Origin: Jacaranda mimosifolia | Lineage: Eukaryota > Streptophyta > Magnoliopsida > Lamiales > Bignoniaceae | DNA: 64,000 nt | Direction: 5' to 3' | NCBI GenBank assembly: GCA_018894105.1 | Contig: CM032129.1 | Coordinates: 32,629,468 to 32,693,467 of the forward strand | Shown here: one piece after another, positions 1 to 11,169 of the stretch | Layout: every line of letters begins with the position of its first letter | Numbering within the stretch: the first letter of the stretch is position 1 | Translations under genes and position numbers: made by a program | The notes under the pieces: generated by a model | Databases searched by the model: none | Told to the model about the DNA's origin: nothing | Seen by the model: the letters and a program-made list of their open reading frames with translations, nothing else

Positions 1-24
1 TGGACCTAATGTATTGCACCTAAT

Positions 25-330
25 CTACTATAAAATGATCCATGATGGTGGTGAAATTCTTGGTTGGGTCAAGTATGCCTAATCGTGGCTGTTGAATTGT
101 AGGTGGGTGAGGGGTGAAAACTATCCAGCTTTTGCAATCCAACGATCCCAAGTGAATATAGTGTATAAAATGATCCATGATGGTGGTGAAATTCTTGGTT
201 GGGTCGAGTATGCCTAATCGTGGCCGTTGAATTGTAGGTGGGTGGGTGGTGAAAACTATCCCACTTTTACAATTCAACGATCACAAGTGAATCTGGTGTA
301 GTGTGCTCTATCTACTGTAAAATGATCCAT
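25..330. repeat. 135-bp tandem duplication, 2.1 copies
   Basis: A unit starting near 29 (TATAAAATGATCC) recurs at 164, giving a period of 135 bp, and the first bases recur again at about 316. The two full copies differ at only a few positions. The open frames in it exist only because the unit repeats. It may continue upstream of the window. Confidence 0.85.
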
Positions 331-773
331 AATGTTGTCAAGAGGTTGACAGTTCAACAAAATTAATGTCAATTTAAGGTTGGAGACAGCACATGATTTC
401 TTTTTGATAAATCATTCGAGAGAAGAAGAATGAATAGACATGTTTTGTGGGAGTTAGGCGTGTGGTATTGCTGGCACACCCCTTTGCCCTTTGGTGGTGT
501 TGAACATTACACCATGTTTGTCTCATTCAATTACATCAATGCTGTATGGGGCTTAAAGTATCTATTTTCTCCACCCCAATCTCCAAGCCCCAATAAAAAA
601 AAAAAGCCAAGATTCCCATTTTGGTGATCCAAATATTATCAAAAAGATTGAAGTTGTTAGATGCAATCTTGTTTGCCTCTCTGGCAAGAGAAGCCAAACG
701 TGCCCTTCCAATTCTTGTGAGGGGATTTGGATATGAATTCTTAATTCTAATGGGCTAAAGTCGCTGCTCGTGA

Positions 774-805
774 ACACACACACACGTGTGTGTGTGTGTG
801 TGTGT
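774..805. repeat. (CA)n(TG)n palindromic microsatellite
   Basis: About six CA units run directly into about ten GT units with ACGT at the junction, so the tract is a near-perfect inverted repeat. It is able to extrude as a hairpin or adopt a Z-like form. Confidence 0.9.
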
Positions 806-890
806 ATTGAGGCTATGAACAACTCGTGACGATTTTTCTAGTAGCATTAAATGTGTGGGTTTGGGCAATTATTAAGTAGCTGTTTCCAGC

Positions 891-951
<61 letters not shown>
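891..951. repeat. (TAA)n microsatellite
   Basis: About 20 uninterrupted TAA triplets. It is complementary to the (TTA)n tract at 1141-1213. Confidence 0.95.
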
Positions 952-952
<1 letters not shown>

Positions 953-958
953 GTTTTC

Positions 959-1044
959 ATTATTGAAAATTTTAATATTTTATTTATTACATGCATTTGT
1001 ATTATTATTGAAAATTTTAATATTTTATTTATTACATGCATTTG
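959..1044. repeat. 45-bp tandem duplication
   Basis: The unit beginning ATTATTGAAAATTTTAAT at 959 recurs at 1004 with no visible change, a period of 45 bp. It lies between the two complementary triplet tracts. Confidence 0.85.
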
Positions 1045-1139
1045 ATCAATTATGGACAGTCACAACTCACACGGGTACTCCACTCCACGCTCCCATTCAT
1101 GTGAATAAAGTTTGGATACCAACTCAACTTCATTTATTC

Positions 1140-1140
<1 letters not shown>

Positions 1141-1213
<73 letters not shown>
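1141..1213. repeat. (TTA)n microsatellite
   Basis: About 24 TAT/ATT triplets without interruption. The poly-Leu and poly-Ile frames predicted across it are artefacts. Confidence 0.95.
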
Positions 1214-1384
1214 GACAGTAGTAGTAGTAGGAAGATGAGGAGAAAAATATTAATAATGTAGTAGTTACTCTATCCAAAATGGATTTTGGCAACTCATATA
1301 ATTTTGTTTATAAAATATACAAAAGAAGAAGAAGATAATTTTATATTGAGTGAAGATAATTCAATTTAAAAGAATACAATATTT

Positions 1385-1490
1385 TATCAGTGGTCAACTG
1401 GTCTATGACATTACCCTCATATCTATATGTATAAGGTTCAAGATTCGAATTCTAACAAATTTTAAACGTGCATGTGAAAAAAAAGTATGC
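1385..1490 (+). mobile_element. SINE-like, tRNA-derived fragment
   Basis: TGGTCAACTGG near 1391 resembles a pol III A box, and GATTCGAATTC about 50 bp further on resembles a B box. The spacing suits a tRNA-derived SINE head. Both ends are indistinct, so this is a tentative relic. The next 130 bp hold nothing recognisable. Confidence 0.4.
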
Positions 1491-1624
1491 CTCTTTTAGA
1501 AAATTATGTCGATTGTCCTAAATATTAGAAAATAAAAATTCCTTCCAATTATTCAAAGCCCAAGTTAAAGGGATTATTCAAATGAGCAACCTGAAAGGCT
1601 ATCACTCCATTGCCCATATACTTA

Positions 1625-1952
1625 GAGAGTGTTTGGTTAATCTTATTTAAAAGGTCTTATAAGTTTCAAAAATATCTTATAGTGTTCGGATAAAATAATA
1701 TGTTGGGATTTATAAGATGTTAGTAATTTCATTTTTATAATTAATATGATGAAAATTAAGCTAGCTTGTTAAGATTTTCAAATTTAAGTAAGGCATTCCT
1801 TACTTTTTTTATAAGCTCGCTCATAACATCTTATTTTATAAGCTTATAAGCGCTTTTTAAAAAAAATTTATCGAATACTTTTTCACATTTTATAAGCTCT
1901 CAAACATCTTATAAGATGTTTGAGAAAATTATAAGCTCACCCAAATATCCTC
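1625..1952. mobile_element. MITE family A, copy 1 (Tourist-like)
   Basis: The ends are GAGAGTGTTTGG and its diverged complement CCAAATATCCTC. The interior is built of short inverted motifs around CTTATAAGATG. The flanks are TTA on the left and TAA on the right. A 3-bp TWA target duplication is typical of PIF/Harbinger-derived MITEs. It abuts the next copy directly. Confidence 0.75.
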
Positions 1953-1955
1953 TAA

Positions 1956-2297
1956 AAGGGTGTTTGGCTAAGCTTATTTTAAACATCTTATAAGCTCCTA
2001 AATCTTATAAGATGTTAGATCTTCTTTTTAAAATAAATTGTTGAAGTATTTGGATAAAATAAGATATTGGAGCTTATAAGATGCTAATAATGGCAATTTT
2101 GTAATTAAAATGGTTAAAAATGAGCTTGTTAAGATCTTAAAAATAAGTTAGGATTGCCTTATTTTTTTGAAAAGGGCTTATAAGTTCTTAAAAGAGCTTG
2201 TTATAAAAATTTACCAAACACTTGTTTACATCTTATAAGCTCTCAAACATCTTATAAGATGTTTTGAGAAACTTATAAGCTCACCCAAACACCCTCT
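1956..2297. mobile_element. MITE family A, copy 2 (Tourist-like)
   Basis: This 342-bp copy begins AAGGGTGTTTGG, ends CCAAACACCCTCT, and is flanked by TAA on both sides (953-955 and 298-300 of that kilobase). It has no coding capacity. The left TAA is also the right flank of copy 1. Confidence 0.8.
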
Positions 2298-2754
2298 TAA
2301 TACCCAAATCAAACTAATTTCTCTAATTGCTTAATCAGAGAAACTAATTGATATCATGATTTCTTAAAGACTAAGACAATTCACAATAAAATCCAGAGAC
2401 TTAAAACCAAAAGACAATACAAACATCAAATAGCCCATGCATAATGCAATAATCTAATAAAATTCATGAGGTCCAAATAGACAATAATCAACAGGTTGGC
2501 CTAACTAAAAGGTTTATAAAAGGAACATAACCTTAGATACTAAATCACAATCTCATTTTTGTTCAAATCTTATTTAAACACATAAATCATCTAAGAGGAA
2601 GAAATCAAAGTATTTTCTCTTAAATTTAAGCCAAATCATTTTGTTTGTATAACGAGTGGAATCTTATGATGGGCTCATTAAGTCATTGTATTATTACCTT
2701 GATTGAGGATCGACATAGACTTCCAACTTCAACATGATCAAGTTGCTGTCAAAA

Positions 2755-3100
2755 AATGGACTTTAAGTCTAACTCGTCAAAAAGACTAACTTAACAAGTG
2801 AGTTTTGTTCAAGGCCATATATAGAGACCGCTACTTATTTATTTCATTGATGTGGGAATTTAACACACCTCGTGCACACCCAAGAATGAACATTTGGAGT
2901 GTGGAATAACTTTAAAATAGGTTGCCCAACAATACTATATAGCCTAATATCAAGAATGGGTGGCTCTGATACCTGAAGAATGAACCTCAAACCTAACTCA
3001 TCTCAAAAGCTAGCTCAAAAGGTGATGAATGTTGTCCAAAACCATATATAGATACCACTGTTTATTTATTTCACAATGTGGGACTCTTAACAGTTGGACG
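2755..3100 (+). repeat. Dispersed repeat, two diverged units
   Basis: Two similar blocks (about 2760-2875 and 2985-3095) share CCATATATAGA, TTATTTATTTCA and GTGGGA followed by an AACA tract. The same block occurs in reverse at about 49940-50050. It looks like a piece of an old retroelement. I cannot assign a family. Confidence 0.55.
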
Positions 3101-3377
3101 ACCATCAGAATTGTGTACATATTATGTTCACAAATGAAGATACCAAATTGAAGATATAATCAGAATTCAGCTACTTCATCCATCCAAATCAAGGTTGTCT
3201 CAAAACAATGGTATGAACAATTGTCTGGAAAAAGAAAATGGAAAAAAATTTAATTTAACCAGGCATAATTACCTATATATATGTCATCCATTGGTCGATC
3301 AAAACGCACACAGAAGATAAATTTAAGTACTGCTGGCTCGATCGGCTCCCAGAGATTGTAGCAAACTTACGGTGAAA

Positions 3378-3488
3378 ATGGATAGAGAATATGGTGATCA
3401 GAATCATGAGATATATGTTGAGAGCACTGCAAATCCTGATGATCAGGAATTGTCATCTTCATTTCTACCTGAGAATGCAATAATTTAG
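3378..3488 (+). CDS. Possible 36-residue peptide ORF
   Basis: The ATG lies about 100 bp after a TATA-like run (CTATATATATG near 3271). The ORF encodes an acidic 36-aa peptide (starts MDREYGDQ, ends PENAII) with no signal peptide and no motif I recognise. It may be a stray exon, a small peptide gene or chance. Nothing nearby supports it. Confidence 0.15.
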   Translation: MDREYGDQNHEIYVESTANPDDQELSSSFLPENAII

Positions 3489-3499
3489 AGATAGCACTA

Positions 3500-5380
3500 C
3501 TCATTTTTTTTTCCCCAGGAATGATAAATTATGACTGAGCAATGGAAATTATATATACAAAATGCTGATGGAAAGTATTATCCAAACAAGGAGACAACTT
3601 TAACTCCAAGTGTTCAGGGAATGTTATATGCTATACGTATATGCATATGCACATGCATTTTCCTGTAAAAGTAGCAAAATTGCCAATATATATTAGGAAA
3701 AATTGCAAAACTAGGACCATAGTTATGGCCATTTTGTGTTTTAAGATCGAAATTTGGGTTGGTATTAAAGTAGAACCAAAACTTCTTAAAAATTAAAAAA
3801 AAAAAAAAAAAAAAGGGCAGCGGTCACTAAAAAACGCAGTCAGTGTCAATGATTGCTTACGTGATTCTTGTGCTGCGCCATCCATTCATGCGCCACGCAA
3901 GCAATTACTAGTGCTGCTTGTACTTTCCAGTGATCTGTGTGCTTCTTTTTTTTTTTCCCCCCATTTTTTAAGAGTTCAGGTTCTAATTGTGTACTACTCC
4001 AAATTTCAATCCTACATTGTGAATTTATTACGATTCTATATTTGCAATTTACCCTATATATTACATTGGCACAACAAATTAAAATTATGCAAACAACGAG
4101 TATATATATATGATGGCACTTTTTATCTTTTATGTATATATGACTTGTTAATTATTCATATAAAATTAATTGTTTGCTGCCTTGCCCCTCATCTTGGAGA
4201 ATATTAAGTTACACAAACGCTTGACCTAAACCTAACCTTTGTCAACCTCCAAATCTAAGGGAAAAAAAATACTAACGTTATCCAACCCGCATTAGTAATC
4301 TCTTCAAAATATATTATTTATAAAATATCAAAAAAGTGTAAAGTAAAATTTAAAAAAAAAAAAAAAAGACTTTGTCAATTTTTATAATAAGATGTTAGAA
4401 TTTTATAATATACTCTTATTAAAAAAAATAGAGTTTCTATCTTAGTTTAAAATTTTTAATCAAATTCCATTTACTTTAATTTAATTAATTATAAAATTGC
4501 CATTACTTATATTTTATACATTTTAAATGATCGTATTTCATTCAAACACTTTAAATTCCTATTTATTCAAAGACTTCAAAATTAAGCTTACTTTTGAAAT
4601 AAAATCTAGCATGTTGTAAGTTTCAAAAATATCTTTTAAAATTATAGAATCTTATAAGATCATAAGTTTCGCTCAACATAAAATGCAAGAGCGCTTCTAA
4701 GTTGTATATCGTTAAAAAGTAAATAAATAACCTCTTCACTATAGCACCTCAATACATGTTGATTTATCTAAAAAGATTAAAAATTAAACATGGAACACAA
4801 GCAAATTATTAACATTTTTCTTTTTGATGAGTCTATTGTAATGAGCTCATAGGAAACACAAGAAAATCCCAATTAGCTCAACAATATCCAACATATATCC
4901 ATGAATAGATATCAGCAAAATAGGTTTATCTTATATTTGGATTTTAAGCAAGAAAAAAGAAGGAAAAGTACAAAAATACAATATTTAAAATATTAAGTTA
5001 TACCATTTAAAGTGTTAAAAAAAAAATTTAATATTTTTCTCTTTAAAATTCAAGGTCAGGACAGGGTTAATATTATTTTGCATAATCCAAGCAATGTACC
5101 ATCTCCTTCAATATTATTATTAAGATGGAGGTGACAATACAACTAACAAGAAAAGAACAAAATAAAATTAAACTACTCCAACCACAACCATAAATAAGTA
5201 GTCCAAGAAGTATTCTCTCTTGTACTAGTCAACTACAACCATAAAGAACTGGTCGACTTTCCCAATATATGGGGAGTTTTGTAAGCTTACAAAAACATGC
5301 TATTTATAAGTTGTTCATTTTTTTTAATTATTTTTTTGGGACATCTTTTCACAATTTTTATTTTGATGAAAAGTCTTAAA
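3500..5380. other. AT-rich intergenic DNA, no gene seen
   Basis: Holds a poly(A) run of about 20 at 3794, a modest GC island (3810-3920) of unknown nature, and long AT-rich tracts. I see no credible coding frame on either strand. Confidence 0.6.
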
Positions 5381-5389
5381 ATATGTTAA

Positions 5390-5737
5390 GTGAATGCTTG
5401 GTTATGTTTTTCCAAAATAAATTTTGTTTTGGGGAAATATATCCAAACATATTTTCATTTTCCCTCCAAAAAACGTATTTTTCCAATATACATATATTAT
5501 ATAAATATCATATATATTTTATTATTATTCTAACATTAAAAAAATCACTCAATTCCATTTTTACCTCAAAAACCCAACAAAAAAGCATTGATTTGACTGC
5601 TACAGTAAAAAAATGTCTCCTCAAAATATAAACAAACATACAAAAAAACAACTTTCACATTCTTCAATAATTTATTCTCCCAAAACACATAATAAGCATA
5701 TAATAAAATCACACAAAAAACATAACCAAACATTCCC
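5390..5737. mobile_element. MITE family B, copy 1
   Basis: A 348-bp element with ends GTGAATGCTTGGTTATG and CATAACCAAACATTCCC, flanked by TAA on both sides. The interior carries TTTTATTATTATTCTAAC and a GACTGCTACAGTAAAAAA block found in all family B copies here. It is non-coding. Confidence 0.8.
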
Positions 5738-6506
5738 TAAACTTTCTCTTTTTTAATTATTAAAAATTAAATTATTAAACAACTCGATAAAAAGAAAAAG
5801 TAATATAATGAGCAAAAGTATTTTTCAGTAATTCCCATTAAATGAGGGGTGGTTCAAGAATCAAGCAGAGAGTATTTACAACCCTAATCCATATTGAGAT
5901 TCAAACCCTAAAACTGTTTATGAATTAAAAACTTGACAGAGGGCCGATGCACTGACAGGTGTAGATTTTTTTGCAGTGGGACAGCAACAGTAAATGGCGA
6001 CAGAAAAAGATTTACGGAAATTATTAAATTAATTAAGAAATTAGATTATCAAATAATTCCCTGTTCTATCCCACATAAACCTGATCAAAATGCTAAAATG
6101 CGCATCTTTAACTCAAAGATCAACACCTGGCTCCGCCGTAGACATGCCAGAACTAAGGGGAACCAAACAGAGGGACAACGGACAACCAGCTCATCCCCAT
6201 TCCCAGGTATATATCATAAAAGACAACACACAGCAGAAAGAAGATAAAATATACATGTGCCTTAATTTGCCCCCTAATGCTACCTCATGCCTTTTTGTGA
6301 AACCAAGAAAATGAAGAACTGTTCATAGTACCAGAAAACGTCAAATCCAGAAATCACAGGACAAAACTGAGAAAACCCTCAAACCCATAAAAAGAGAACT
6401 ATACAGGGATTCAAATAAGCGTAAAAACAATCCAAATGCAATGTGAAATAAAGAAAATATTGAGCTAGGTTACCAGGAATGAAGTGGGATTCAATGGAAG
6501 ACGCTC

Positions 6507-7859
6507 TCAGTTCTTTCCTTTCCCCTTCTGGCCAGCATGCCTGCCATTATTAGCATGAGCATCGCCGTAGTATAGCTGCAAGCGGGCATCAAATCCAGGG
6601 ATGAAATGGTGGTGGTTCTCCAGAGGTACAGTGGTGCCGATGAAGAAGTTTGGGTGAGATCCGTCTGTGGGAGGAAACCTCTGGACGTGAGGCAACAAAG
6701 ACAGCGACGAAGAATTGGACTGAAGGGTCCCCCGATTAAAACCGGCAAGGCCGCCGGATGAATTATTAGCAGAAGAGATTGTGAAGTTCAGGTTATATTC
6801 ACCGCTGCCGTTATGGTGGTTATTATTGTTACTGTTCCCTTCGGCAGCTGTGACTAAGTTGTCTGGGGCAAAAGAGAACTGTTGAAGCTCCGACGAGTGG
6901 TCTCCGGCCGTCACGCTAAACAGAGGTGAAGCTACAGATTTGAGCGAATCTACAAACTGCATTTGTGCTGGACGAGTGGTCGGCGGTGGCTCTGAGAGCC
7001 CACTGGTGAAGTAATCCATTGGAGTTGAGGACCATTGTCTGGGAGTATTAATGGAGTTATTATCAGTGATATTGTTAATCCCTCCGATCAAAAGCTCGGT
7101 GAAAGAAGTGGTTTGGGAGATAGGGCTCAAAGAGGCAACATGACAAGATTCGTTCTCTTGTCCCTTCTCCTTCTCGGCGGCGGCGACTCTTTCCTTCGCC
7201 CTCTCCCGGGCTTTTATCCGGCTTTTAGATCTGGAAAGCGAAAGCCCGGAACCCTTACTAGTTTCAGAATTGCTACTACAGGCGGAGGATCTTGTCGCCG
7301 GCTGATGTTGAAGGTAGCCGGCATCCCCACCACGGCCTTCCATTTCTACTTCAACTGAGTCGAGCCCGAGTTGATCGCTTCCCCCTGTGCTAGACCTCTT
7401 CTCATCGCTCAGCTGCTTAGGGGTGTCTGGGAATAGAGTATTCATCGGCGGCAGCTCGGAGATAGAGCTGGCCGCCGCCTTCAGCAGCCACTCCACCGCC
7501 TTACTCGGCTGGTCGTAGCCTAAACGATCTTGTAAATCGTAGAACTGAATAGCGGTGTTAACCGAGAGCCTTACCCGCCGGTCTCTTAGCCCCTTTGATG
7601 TCAGAACTTTGCTGTGCCGATCTTTTCCACCAGAAGCTCTGGAAACCCTAACAATTCGCGATGCAGGCCAGCCGTAAAACCTACCAAGGCCGCCGCCAAG
7701 ATCGACGGCTCCACCTTGTCCGATGTCGTTGCGGGTACCCCTTTTGTGCTTTCCTTCTTCTTCTTCATCTGGATACTGGTCATCCATTTTTTGACGCTGG
7801 CCTATCTTGGTACCATTGCTGATCCTTGGGAACTTACACTGAATCTGATCCACCTCCAT
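6507..7859 (-). CDS. TCP2/TCP24-like: CIN-type TCP transcription factor (TCP2/TCP24-like)
   Basis: A 450-aa DNA-binding regulator in one uninterrupted coding exon. The TCP basic helix-loop-helix covers about residues 76-137, beginning GGKDRHSKV, with the basic part [17 protein letters not shown] and helix WLLKAA. A short R domain, rich in Arg, Lys and Glu (about 209-230, [13 protein letters not shown]), places it with the TCP2/TCP24 branch rather than TCP3/4/10. The rest is Ser/Asn/Gly-rich and probably disordered. Family knowledge: CIN TCPs act in the nucleus, limit cell division and promote maturation of leaf margins, and are switched down by miR319. The miR319 site is present at residues 375-382. 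The start is the first ATG of the frame. Orthology to TCP2 versus TCP24 is not resolved. Confidence 0.95.
   Translation of the reverse strand: MEVDQIQCKFPRISNGTKIGQRQKMDDQYPDEEEEGKHKRGTRNDIGQGGAVDLGGGLGRFYGWPASRIVRVSRASGGKDRHSKVLTSKGLRDRRVRLSVNTAIQFYDLQDRLGYDQPSKAVEWLLKAAASSISELPPMNTLFPDTPKQLSDEKRSSTGGSDQLGLDSVEVEMEGRGGDAGYLQHQPATRSSACSSNSETSKGSGLSLSRSKSRIKARERAKERVAAAEKEKGQENESCHVASLSPISQTTSFTELLIGGINNITDNNSINTPRQWSSTPMDYFTSGLSEPPPTTRPAQMQFVDSLKSVASPLFSVTAGDHSSELQQFSFAPDNLVTAAEGNSNNNNHHNGSGEYNLNFTISSANNSSGGLAGFNRGTLQSNSSSLSLLPHVQRFPPTDGSHPNFFIGTTVPLENHHHFIPGFDARLQLYYGDAHANNGRHAGQKGKGKN
6715..6735 (-). promoter_or_regulatory. miR319 target site in the TCP mRNA
   Basis: The plus strand reads TTGGACTGAAGGG and then TCCCCCGA, so the first 13 bases equal the miR319 sequence as I know it, with mismatches confined to its 3' end. 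The site encodes the conserved N-R-G-T-L-Q-S-N peptide of miR319-regulated TCPs. Perfect seed and cleavage-site pairing predicts slicing. Confidence 0.92.
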
Positions 7860-8280
7860 ATTACCACTTTCATGCCTTTTTCTGAGGCCCTTTTCAGCTA
7901 TTTTGCTTTCTTAGACAGAAAATTAAATTAAAGGAGAAATTAATTGAACTCTGGAATTCTTAGAACTAGGGTTTTGAGGCAAAAAACAGTAGGTGGGCGG
8001 TGCAGTGGGGTGGTGGATGTGGGGGTAACTGTGCCGTTCTTTGCATTGATGACGATTACAGAGAGTATTTTGGCTTTTTCAGCGACATATAGAAGCAGCA
8101 GATATATATACGCATATATAGAGTGCAGGAAGAAAAAGAGACAGAAAAGCTTTGTTCTGCTACAGAGAAAAGGTTAGCAAGAGGAGAGACGGTGGGAGCA
8201 ATGGCTTCGTTTGAAGCTTTTTGCAGTGCATTCAAAAGCAAAAAAATCAAAGCCTGTATACTTGCTCAGAAGTCTCAGCC

Positions 8281-9002
8281 CTGCAACAAAGAACAAGAAA
8301 AACAAAAATTAATAGTAATACAACAGTCAAAACCATAACCACATATCAGTCAATCCAACCAAAACCCAGAAAAGGTAAAAAAGAAAAGAGAATCAGATGC
8401 TCAGAAAAAGTATAAAAGCTAACAAAAAAGAGTAATGGGATTAAGCTCAAGAATGAGAATTAAGCTTAAATTTCAAACCCCTTTTTGATTTCAAGATTGA
8501 GTTAAGAATTGGGTTAATTTCCTTTGAGATCAGATGAGTAATTAAAGCTTTGGATGAACCTAGAAGTTGCAGCCATCATAGCTATGAGCTTAAAGATCAA
8601 TCCAGAAATAAAAACAGCTTCCAATTTCCAAACACCAATTGTATTACTCTATATTTCCTGAGATAATTATGGTTTTCACGAAAACAGTATATCTATGTGC
8701 GAGCCCTTCTTGTCTGTTTGATCAAAAACCATTTTGTCCGAAGACAAAAGGTACAAATCCAGAACTGTTGGATCTGAAAACTTTGAGCCCTTCTTCCTCT
8801 TCACAAAACTTTGAAATTCTGCAGATCAGCTTGTCATCGTATATGCAGAAAAGCCCAAGAAAACTCACGGGGACGACAAAATCTTGACCCATATGCATTA
8901 GATTCACAATATTAAAAGCCCAGGTTGCAGAAAGAAAAATGATTCATAAAGTTGAAGAACATATATGCAAAATTTTCACTCAAAATCTTTAAAACCCTTT
9001 AC
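8281..9002 (-). other. Probable 5'-leader intron of the TCP gene
   Basis: On the minus strand a good donor (TTCTTCAG|GTAAAG) ends at 9003 and a good acceptor (TTTGTTGCAG|GG) ends at 8281. They would remove 722 bp of leader. Leader introns are known in CIN TCP genes. The ORFs in this stretch are not conserved-looking, and a short frame at 8056-8250 could be a uORF in the mature leader. Confidence 0.45.
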
Positions 9003-9502
9003 CTGAAGAACATGAGGGCATCAAATGAGAGCTGAAAATGCAAGAGAGCTAGAAGAGGAAGCTAATATGGATGGCCAATGAACCGACTTTGAAGTTCGTT
9101 ATAATGGATTTACCCCGAAATTCCAGTAGAGTTGCTTCCTTATCACCCGACTTTTCAAACTCCAAAGCCCTATGAAAATGCCCAGAAACAATAATACTTT
9201 TTCCGTATGCTTCTCCGTCGGCCACTTTAAATTGAAAAAAAAAAAAAAGAAAAAGAAAAAGAAAAAAGTTGATGATGTATTTGATGATGGAAAGTGGGAA
9301 ATCAGTTGAGGAGGGCACTGGGATATTAGGGTTTTTCTGCTTAATTAATTTTTTTTTTCTTGGGATATCTGGAATAGTAAATATTGAAATACTTACAGGG
9401 ATTTAAGGGGCAATGAGGAGCAAAGCCCTAAGGAATGGCTTAAATCCATTGGGGCAAGTCACCAGGCATATAGGGATTGAGCAGACACAGCGCCGTTCCT
9501 GT

Positions 9503-9513
9503 CTTTATATATA
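9503..9513 (-). promoter_or_regulatory. TATA box, likely TCP promoter
   Basis: The minus strand reads TATATATAAAG followed by a C/A-rich stretch suitable for initiation. It lies about 1.65 kb before the TCP ATG, which fits a long intron-containing leader. A second AT-rich TATA-like run at about 8100-8118 could drive a shorter leader. Confidence 0.45.
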
Positions 9514-9589
9514 CCTCCTTTTTCCCTTTCTTTTTTTTTTCATATTTCGTCTTGAAATTTTTTTCTAGTTATTCTTTTATTTATGCATG

Positions 9590-9850
9590 TACGCACATCA
9601 GAAGTTCGTTATAGTTTGAATCTCAAATCTTACACATATAAGGATAATGTTATTGAATCAATTGACCACTCTAATATAAGCCCAATAGTTTGTAGCACAA
9701 GTGGCATCCATCTCCCATATTAAGTGAGAGGTATTGTGTTCGACCCGTAATGGACGCGTTGTGCACTTTATATGCATTGTGTGTAGTTTATACCTTTAAT
9801 TATTTGCTTTGAGAATAGAAAAATATTACTTTGTTGAAAGGATAACATTT
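9590..9850. mobile_element. Two back-to-back SINE-like fragments
   Basis: On the plus strand TAGCACAAGTGG (9693-9704) and GTGTTCGACCC (9736-9746) match pol III A and B boxes at suitable spacing. The preceding 9590-9680, read in minus, has TGGTCAATTG and GAGATTCAAAC and ends in the motif GCACATCAGAAGT, which recurs at 20570. They look like old tRNA-derived SINEs. Confidence 0.5.
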
Positions 9851-10780
9851 CGTCATTTGTAATGCTCTCTGAAAAAATATATATATAAACTTGCTCACGT
9901 AATACATGTGATACATTGGTACCTTAGAAAGTTACAAGTCAAATTTATTATAATTACTTGAAATGTGTTTGGATAATATTTTTTTTAATCTTTTTTCTTT
10001 TTAAGTGAGTTGACTAGGGCTTCATGCAATTTTAGGCATCTTTGAATTGGTAAAATTCATTTATAAGTTCCACTTCAATTTCATTCTTGAATATAGTAAT
10101 TTTGTCCATTTACAAGTACTTATATTGTTGAAATTATATGATCACGAAATATTTTATGTTGTCTAAGTTTAAATACAAATAAGAGGATTATATATGGTGC
10201 AAGAAATATTGTTGGCAAAAACTAATTGATAGGGGTACCTTTTTTAATACATACATATATATATAATGACAATAATTTTTATTTTATTATAATAACGAAA
10301 TAGTGACAAGAAATAGTATTTTTAATTGTCACTTTTGTACAATTAATAATTCATATAATAACAATATAGTAAAAAAAAACAATACAAGGGCTTTTTTGCC
10401 ACTATACACCTTTATGTTCCATTAATAATTAGTAGTAAAATTTGAATATAATCTTATTATATGTTCAAAGAAAATCATTATTGTACGAAATAATTTTATT
10501 TGCCACTATGTATATATAAATATAATTATAACAGCTCTATATTACCACTCAATATATTATTATTAATTTTCCTCTTCTTTCACGGTGCATTGAAAAGGTT
10601 ATTTATGTTAATTTGTTAATAAATATATAATAATCAAAATTATAATTTGACCAATTTTTAATCATATCTCTTCGATCCATGCGATGTCTCGTTTTCTTAA
10701 CAAATGTGAAAAGTTTAATAGCAATATTCTCTCTCTTATAACTTAATAACAAAAAGACTTTTTTTTTTTTTTTTGTTTCA
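9850..10780. other. AT-rich intergenic DNA
   Basis: Very AT-rich with many short ATATAT runs. I see no gene, RNA or defined element. Confidence 0.6.
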
Positions 10781-10787
10781 TTCCTAA

Positions 10788-11163
10788 GTGCCCGTTTGAC
10801 TTTGTTTTCAAAAACTCTTTTTATTTTCTGTTGAAAATAAAAATAAAAAACTATCAATTTCTTTTCTATTTTTATAAATATTTTTCAAAACGCACTATTA
10901 CACTCTCTCTTCATTTTCATTTTTTATCACTTTTCATTTTCTCCTACTCGCATTTGCACGATTTTTTATGCAAAACACTATATTTTTCAAATACAACTCA
11001 TTTTCAATCGTACATAATTATTATATTTTAAACAAAACCTCCAAACAATATTTTATTTTTATATTCAAATTTATAACTAACTTTTTTCTATTTATTTTTA
11101 TTAAAAAAATAAAAATGCCTTCAGGAAAAAAAAAAATGAAAAAATGAAATTCCTAACGGGCCC
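10788..11163. mobile_element. MITE with GTGCCCGTTTGAC ends
   Basis: A 376-bp element. The left end GTGCCCGTTTGAC pairs with the right end TCCTAACGGGCCC, flanked by TAA on both sides. It is non-coding and T/A-rich. The TAA duplication suggests the PIF/Harbinger superfamily, but the ends differ from families A and B. Confidence 0.65.
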
Positions 11164-11169
11164 TAAGAC

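Noticed and set aside
25..330. CRISPR-like direct repeats at the left edge
   Set aside because: Only two 135-bp units with no spacers, in a plant nuclear genome; a simple tandem duplication.
847..1238. Frames rich in Ile or Leu on both strands
   Set aside because: Produced entirely by the (TAA)n and (TTA)n tracts.
7035..7358. Plus-strand frames opposite the TCP gene
   Set aside because: No motif; they arise from the codon bias of the minus-strand TCP exon.
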